DNA of 9,607 nt from positions 1-9,607 of the forward strand of contig JAUWIE010000067.1 of assembly GCA_030605515.1 (NCBI GenBank), in the 5' to 3' direction. Under the pieces are notes generated by a model, which saw nothing but the letters and a program-made list of their open reading frames with translations, searched no databases and was not told where the DNA came from. The position numbers were made by a program, and so were the translations under genes. Shown piece by piece: positions 5,598 to 9,607 of the stretch. Source of the DNA: Thermoplasmatota archaeon. Its GTDB lineage: Archaea; Thermoplasmatota; E2; DHVEG-1. Within the stretch, counting starts at the first letter, position 1. The number at the start of each line of letters is the position of its first letter.

Positions 5598-5625
5598 AAC
5601 GTTATAACGTTATAACTTAATAAAT
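5598..5625 (-). promoter_or_regulatory. vapBC promoter with tandem palindromic operator
   Basis: AACGTTATAACGTTATAA (5598-5615) contains two tandem AACGTTAT units. They form two overlapping perfect 14-base palindromes, AACGTTATAACGTT (5598-5611) and TTATAACGTTATAA (5602-5615). On the minus strand TTTATTAA (5618-5625) is a plausible TATA box for a start at or next to the vapB ATG. An operator between TATA box and start fits autorepression by VapB or VapBC. Confidence 0.6.
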
Positions 5626-5677
5626 GTTTTGGTTAGCAAATATATTTCCTCGAATCTGCTCCCGCAAACGGAAACTA

Positions 5678-5938
5678 TTACTGATGGAATAATCCTTCCA
5701 CTCCAACATATTTAATGAAATCATCGTGTTCCCCACATAAATATACTGTGTTTATATCAACGACAAAAAGATAATCAGAATGATTATTTATCAGTTTCTT
5801 ACCTTCTGTCCTGATGCTCTCTCCATTAAAAGAATGTAACGTTTCATCCTCATTAAAATCTAAGGGCAGATATGTTGTTAAACCCATGAAAAACTTATTG
5901 AAGGTACATTTAATGTACGTTTCTCCTGTAGATTCCAC
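5678..5938 (-). CDS. hypothetical small acidic protein
   Basis: The frame gives 86 residues from a GTG at 5938 to a TAA at 5680-5678. The product is soluble-looking with alternating strand-like stretches (TYIKCTFNKFFMGLTTYLPL, SDYLFVVDINTVYLCGEHDD) and ends IKYVGVEGLFHQ. No signal, membrane segment or known motif is seen, and I do not recognise the family. The minus frame reads more like a protein than the overlapping plus-strand frame. Support for expression is a TATA box (5985-5992) at a suitable distance; against it are the GTG start and absence of an SD. It is on the same strand as vapBC but separated by the vapBC operator. It could be a shortened relic. Confidence 0.5.
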   Translation of the reverse strand: MESTGETYIKCTFNKFFMGLTTYLPLDFNEDETLHSFNGESIRTEGKKLINNHSDYLFVVDINTVYLCGEHDDFIKYVGVEGLFHQ

Positions 5939-5984
5939 AAAGGAAAGACATTACAATTCTTTGAAATCATGGATGGGTAAAAGA

Positions 5985-5992
5985 TTTATAAA
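5985..5992 (-). promoter_or_regulatory. probable TATA box for the orphan minus-strand gene
   Basis: TTTATAAA is palindromic and a very good archaeal TATA match. On the minus strand it would start a transcript near 5963, about 25 bases before GTG 5938. It could equally serve a plus-strand transcript starting near 6015. Confidence 0.35.
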
Positions 5993-6051
5993 CTATTGAA
6001 GATGGGGTTAAATTCTAGTAATTGTGCCGGTAATTGGAAAACATTTTAGAG

Positions 6052-6177
6052 ATGAAACACAGCGAACTATCTGATAGCCTCAGAATGATTATGTCACACA
6101 TTCAGGAAAATAGAAAAGCCGCAGATTTTGAACAGCGTTGCATTGATTTTTATGCCTCGAATTTTAGACGGAGCTGA
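6052..6177 (+). CDS. possible 41-residue ORF or relic
   Basis: ATG 6052 to TGA 6175-6177 gives 41 residues starting MKHSELSDSLRMIMSHIQEN and ending FYASNFRRS; the frame is open back to a TAA at 6031-6033, with a TTG at 6034. The composition is protein-like (amphipathic helix, mixed charge), but there is no SD and no family match. It may be a short gene, a decayed fragment, or chance in a stretch that is otherwise non-coding. Confidence 0.2.
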   Translation: MKHSELSDSLRMIMSHIQENRKAADFEQRCIDFYASNFRRS

Positions 6178-6242
6178 GGATATCTAGATTTTGATGTGTG
6201 TTGTTTATAGTGATAATAATTATTAGCGGGAGTGGAGAATTG

Positions 6243-6313
6243 ATATTTCTCTGAGAAAAATATTGGAATGAGCAACATGTCGTATTAGAACTAAACGTTT
6301 GTTTCTTTTAGTT
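6243..6313. repeat. two small hairpins before the surface-protein gene
   Basis: ATATTTCTC (6243-6251) pairs with GAAAAATAT (6255-6263) with one mismatch over a 3-base loop. AACTAAA (6289-6295) pairs perfectly with TTTAGTT (6307-6313) over 11 bases. Both are AT-rich and may be terminators or chance. Confidence 0.25.
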
Positions 6314-6332
6314 TCGCCTAATTATATAATAC

Positions 6333-6361
6333 CCTTTATTAATTACATAACCTTTATTAAT
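6333..6361. promoter_or_regulatory. direct repeat CCTTTATTAAT in the surface-gene leader
   Basis: The 11-base sequence occurs at 6333-6343 and again at 6351-6361, an 18-base period, about 70-100 bases before ATG 6432. It could be a regulator site or a doubled promoter element. Other TATA-like stretches (TTATATAAT near 6323, TATAATATT near 6385) make the true promoter unclear. Confidence 0.3.
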
Positions 6362-6431
6362 CTCATCGATATATCAATTATCCCTATAATATTTTTCAAA
6401 ATGTGAAACTGGGAAGCGGAGGAAAAATAAA

Positions 6432-9400
6432 ATGAAAACTGAATTATTTAGAAAAAGCATAGTTGTAAGCATAATCATATTGTTTATAGGAGCTGGTGTT
6501 GTACCAAGTATAAGTAGTAATATTGGAATAATTAGTAATAATGAAAAAGACAATTTTAATAGAATAAATAAAGATCATATTGTTATCGATGACATAGAAG
6601 GACAACAGCTTTTAATGAGATTAGATGTAGATGATGAATGGAATAAGACTTTTGGAGGGAGCAATCTTGATCGTAGTTTTTCTGTTAAGCAAACTTCCGA
6701 TAATGGTTACATCATTGCTGGCGATACAATGTCTTTTGGCGCGGGAAGTTTTGATGTATGGCTGATTAAGACTGATAGTAATGGTAATGAGATATGGAAT
6801 AAGACTTTTGGTGGTTCAGAATCAGAGTATGGGCAATCTGTTCAACAGTCTACTGATGGTGGATACATCATCGTGGGTTATACTAATTCTTTTGGAACCG
6901 GCAGTCACGATGTCTATCTCATAAAAACAGATTCAAGTGGTAATGAACAATGGAATAAGACTTTTGGAGGAGTGGATACTGAATATGGCTATTCGGTCCA
7001 GCAGACATCAGATGATGGTTTCATTGTAGTTGGGTATACAGAATCTTTTGGAGCAGGCGGACATGACGTATATCTGATTAAGACTGACAACAACGGCAAT
7101 GAGATATGGAATAAGACGTTTGGAGGCGTAAATATTGATTCTGGTAAATCAGTCAAACAGACATCTGATGGAGGTTATATCATAGCAGGATATAGAAACT
7201 ATCCTTCACCAGACGCCTATCTGATAAAAACAGATTCAAGTGGTAATGAACAATGGAATAAGACTTTTGGTGGAGCAAATAATGACTTTGCTAGCTCAGT
7301 TCAGCAGACCGCTGATGGCGGATACATTGTAGCTGGGCAGACCTACTCCTATGGAGCTGGCAGTAGAGATATCTATTTCATAAAAACGGATTCAAGTGGT
7401 AATGAGGAATGGAATAAAACGTTTGGAGGAGTAGATGAGGAATTTGCTACCTCAGTAGACCAAACGATAGATGATGGCTATATCCTTGGAGGATGTACAA
7501 CGTCCTTTGGTGCTGGTGGTTATGATTACTGGTTGATAAAGACTGATGAGAATGGAATAATGTTATGGAACGAAACATATGGTGGATCTCAGAATGATTT
7601 CTGTCAATCATTACAAGAAACATCTGATTTTGGATATATCCTTACCGGTTATTCATGGTCTTATGGAACTGCTGGTGATGTTTGGTTGATTAAAATAGGC
7701 ACACAAACCCCTCATAAAACGTTTGTAGATGATAACTATGATAGTTCAACACCGGGTTGGCAGTATAATCATTTTGACAATATTCAAGATGGTATTGATG
7801 CCGTTGCAGAGAAAGGTACTGTACAGGTCTACAATGGAACTTACTTTGAAAATGTTGAGGTTGATAAATCAATTGATCTTGTTGGTGAAGATCAAGATAC
7901 CACTATTATAGATGGCAGCAATACCGGGCGTGTTGTTTATGTTTCTGCTGATTATATAAATATTAGTGGTTTTACTATCCAAAACAGTGGCAGCATCGGC
8001 GGTAATGCTGGTTTATTTCTTGTGTCTTACCACACTAATATTTCAAACAATAACATTTTAGATAATAGTAGGGGGATTCATCTCCACATTTCAAGTGATT
8101 ATACTACAATTTGTAATAATATAATTTCAAACAATGGATATGGTGTGTTTTTAGCTGCCAATAACAACTTTCTGTTGGGTAATACTGTAGGTTCCAATAG
8201 TGAGTTTGGTATCTACTTGGATTCCTCAAATAACAATACGATCTCGGAAAATATCATCTTGAATAATGCTTGGGGTATGTATATTCATTACTCCAGTCTA
8301 GACAATATAATCCGAGATAATTTTATCAAATATAACAATAATTTTGCTGTATGGGTCCATGATTTAAGTCATGATAATACTTTTTATAACAACTACTTTA
8401 ACAATTCCCATAATGCTCATGATGAGGGATTTAATAATTGGAATATAACCAAAACACTTGGAACTAATATTGTTGGAGGTCCTTATCTTGGTGGTAACTT
8501 CTGGCATGACTACACAGGTATTGATACGGATTATCCACCAGATGGTATAGGGGACACAAATATTCCATATAACTATTATATCTGGAATGGTGGAGACTAT
8601 TTACCACTTGTATCATATGATGAGCCTCCAGTTCATAATCTTGATACTGGTGAGGATTTTTATATTATTCAAGATGCAATTGATGATTTGGATACTGATA
8701 ATGGTGACACTATTCTTGTTGATGCTGGAACTTACTTTGAAAATGTATTAATTGATAAATCTATCAACCTTGTTGGTGAAGATTTAGAAACTACGATTAT
8801 CGATGGAGGCGGCATTGGTGATGTAATCTATGTAACTGCTGATTGGGTGAACATAAGTGGATTTACCATCAATAACAGTGGCTCCATACTGATTAATCCA
8901 GTTGACTCTGGCATAGAAGCAATTTCAAACAATAATAGAATTGATGGAAATAGAATCATTGATAACAATGTAGGGGTTTATTTCCGTTATAATGAGAAAA
9001 ATATCGTCATAAACAATAATATAACTTCAAACGATGGATATGGTCTTTTAACCTATTCCTCTGACTTAAACAATTTTTCATATAACATTATTTCAGATAA
9101 TACTTATGGATATGGTCTACAAATTGATTATGGTTACAACAACGAAGTTTTTAGAAACAATATTTTCAACAACAATGGCGGTGTTAATCTTCAATATTCG
9201 GATAATAATAACATCTCCAGGAACAATATTTCAAACCCATTGCATCGTGGTATCTGCCTGTATCTTAGTAATCAAAATATCATAGAAGACAACGATATAC
9301 GTTCAAATGTAGTAGGTTTGTACATCTATACAGATAGTGACTCAAATACAATTTATGGTAATAATATTTCACAAAATATTAATTATGGAGTTGACATACA

Positions 9401-9607
9401 ATCACCTGTTGGAAACCTTATTTATAATAATTATTTTTATAATAACAATAACGCACGTGATAATGGAAATAACTTTTGGAATACTACAAAAACCTCTGCA
9501 GCACCAGGTACAAACATCATTGGTGGACCTTATCTTGGTGGTAACTACTGGAGTAATTACAATGGTGTCGATCAGACAGGTGATGGTCTTGGAGATACCC
9601 AACTCCC
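6432..9607 (+). CDS. large secreted surface protein: seven propeller repeats plus two NosD-like beta-helix modules (3' partial)
   Basis: The frame is open from ATG 6432 to the window edge, over 1058 codons, so the gene continues. GGAGG (6418-6422) gives an SD 9 bases upstream. Residues 1-29 are a signal sequence (MKTELFRK then IVVSIIILFIGAGVVPS). A polar linker follows to about 68. Residues 69-423 are seven repeats of 49-52 residues with the pattern WNKTFGG, SVQQT-DGGYI, SFGAG, YLIKTDSSGN; seven such units suggest a closed seven-bladed propeller. From about 424 come two tandem right-handed beta-helix modules of NosD/PbH1 type. Each opens with NIQDGIDAV or IIQDAIDDL, then FENV-DKSI-LVGED and NISGFTI, asparagine-rich coils (ISNN, NNNTISEN), and closes with GGPYLGGN-W. 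The likely role is a cell-surface adhesin or carbohydrate-binding protein. No enzyme motif is visible, and the C-terminal anchor is not in the window. Confidence 0.9.
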   Translation, partial: MKTELFRKSIVVSIIILFIGAGVVPSISSNIGIISNNEKDNFNRINKDHIVIDDIEGQQLLMRLDVDDEWNKTFGGSNLDRSFSVKQTSDNGYIIAGDTMSFGAGSFDVWLIKTDSNGNEIWNKTFGGSESEYGQSVQQSTDGGYIIVGYTNSFGTGSHDVYLIKTDSSGNEQWNKTFGGVDTEYGYSVQQTSDDGFIVVGYTESFGAGGHDVYLIKTDNNGNEIWNKTFGGVNIDSGKSVKQTSDGGYIIAGYRNYPSPDAYLIKTDSSGNEQWNKTFGGANNDFASSVQQTADGGYIVAGQTYSYGAGSRDIYFIKTDSSGNEEWNKTFGGVDEEFATSVDQTIDDGYILGGCTTSFGAGGYDYWLIKTDENGIMLWNETYGGSQNDFCQSLQETSDFGYILTGYSWSYGTAGDVWLIKIGTQTPHKTFVDDNYDSSTPGWQYNHFDNIQDGIDAVAEKGTVQVYNGTYFENVEVDKSIDLVGEDQDTTIIDGSNTGRVVYVSADYINISGFTIQNSGSIGGNAGLFLVSYHTNISNNNILDNSRGIHLHISSDYTTICNNIISNNGYGVFLAANNNFLLGNTVGSNSEFGIYLDSSNNNTISENIILNNAWGMYIHYSSLDNIIRDNFIKYNNNFAVWVHDLSHDNTFYNNYFNNSHNAHDEGFNNWNITKTLGTNIVGGPYLGGNFWHDYTGIDTDYPPDGIGDTNIPYNYYIWNGGDYLPLVSYDEPPVHNLDTGEDFYIIQDAIDDLDTDNGDTILVDAGTYFENVLIDKSINLVGEDLETTIIDGGGIGDVIYVTADWVNISGFTINNSGSILINPVDSGIEAISNNNRIDGNRIIDNNVGVYFRYNEKNIVINNNITSNDGYGLLTYSSDLNNFSYNIISDNTYGYGLQIDYGYNNEVFRNNIFNNNGGVNLQYSDNNNISRNNISNPLHRGICLYLSNQNIIEDNDIRSNVVGLYIYTDSDSNTIYGNNISQNINYGVDIQSPVGNLIYNNYFYNNNNARDNGNNFWNTTKTSAAPGTNIIGGPYLGGNYWSNYNGVDQTGDGLGDTQL
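6636..7701 (+). repeat. seven tandem propeller repeats within the surface protein
   Basis: Repeat starts are near 6636, 6789, 6945, 7101, 7248, 7404 and 7560, giving spacings of 153, 156, 156, 147, 156 and 156 bases. Blades 2-6 share long near-identical DNA (for example ACAGATTCAAGTGGTAATGA in several), so amplification looks recent. Blade 4 is three codons short where SFGAGG is replaced by NYPSP. Blade 7 is the most diverged (WNETYGG, ending LIKIGTQT), as expected for the closing unit. Confidence 0.85.
7720..8625 (+). other. NosD-like beta-helix module A
   Basis: It starts FVDDNYDSSTPGW, the usual entry of such domains, then NIQDGIDAV, FENVEVDKSIDLVGEDQ and NISGFTI. About eight parallel coils with repeated asparagines follow (ISNNNILDNSRGI, ISNNGYGV, NTISENIILNNAWGM). 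The module closes with NIVGGPYLGGNFWHDYTGID and DGIGDTNIPY. Asparagine ladders of this kind stack inside right-handed helices. Confidence 0.8.
8640..9607 (+). other. NosD-like beta-helix module B (3' end outside the window)
   Basis: It repeats the order of module A: IIQDAIDDL, FENVLIDKSINLVGEDLE, NISGFTI, asparagine-rich coils, NIIGGPYLGGNYWSNYNGVD, GDGLGDTQLP. Its start is offset 891 bases from module A, but its closing GGPYLGGN motif is offset 1047, so it is 52 residues longer, about two extra coils. Confidence 0.8.

Larger units (their letters stand above)
5939..6431. other. about 490 bases with little or no coding sequence
   Basis: Past the orphan gene this stretch holds its probable TATA box, one weak 41-codon frame (6052-6177), two small hairpins (6243-6263 and 6289-6313), and a direct repeat in the leader of the surface-protein gene (6333-6361). 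Stops are frequent in the frames I read elsewhere. No RNA gene is recognised. Confidence 0.6.

Noticed and set aside
5814..5999. Plus-strand 61-residue frame
   Set aside because: It overlaps the minus-strand orphan gene and reads less like a protein; no SD is present.
6636..7701. Regular repeats suggesting a CRISPR array
   Set aside because: The repeats are coding, in frame, about 156 bases long and without spacers; they encode propeller blades.
7690..7911. Two short frames inside the surface-protein gene
   Set aside because: Both are shadows of the long continuous reading frame.
9402..9602. Minus-strand 66-residue frame at the window end
   Set aside because: It lies inside beta-helix module B on the other strand and is rich in residues produced by reading asparagine codons backwards.

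Overview
The window looks archaeal and AT-rich. It carries a Taw3/TYW3 wyosine-pathway gene, an RNase HII of archaeal length and motif layout, a threonine tRNA with a U discriminator and no encoded CCA, and TATA-like boxes about 25 bases before likely transcript starts. It also has a DUF6015-like protein and a secreted propeller/NosD-type surface protein. Shine-Dalgarno (SD) sequences of the GGTGA or GGAGG type precede several genes. A Euryarchaeota/Thermoplasmatota-like lineage is my best guess. That placement is inference and cannot be fixed from sequence reading alone.

Layout, left to right. Bases 1-1270 (+) read as a tight run: the 3' end of a membrane protein, a small signal-anchored peptide, taw3, and a two-helix membrane protein starting 1 base after the taw3 stop. 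A DUF6015-like gene (-) then converges on this run and is divergent from serC (+), the phosphoserine aminotransferase of serine biosynthesis. Next is a stand-alone receiver-domain response regulator, whose promoter sits inside an 11-base inverted repeat. About 500 bases follow with no intact gene. They hold what looks like a decayed, frameshifted minus-strand gene and several inverted repeats with mutually exclusive pairings.

RNase HII (-) is next, then tRNA-Thr(CGT) (+), then an AbrB/PIN toxin-antitoxin pair (vapB-vapC, -) with a tandem palindromic operator at its start. An orphan small gene (-) and about 490 mostly non-coding bases with repeats follow. From 6432 to the window end runs a very long secreted protein, open at the edge: signal segment, exactly seven propeller-type repeats, and two tandem NosD-like right-handed beta-helix modules.

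Most genes are housekeeping singletons, with no operon linking their functions. I did not find a convincing new multi-gene system. The best leads are the hidden frameshifted gene at 3594-3858, the competing hairpins behind rnhB, the TGTCA-type repeats around the receiver gene, the small peptide with a strong SD and no normal start after it, and the modular surface protein.
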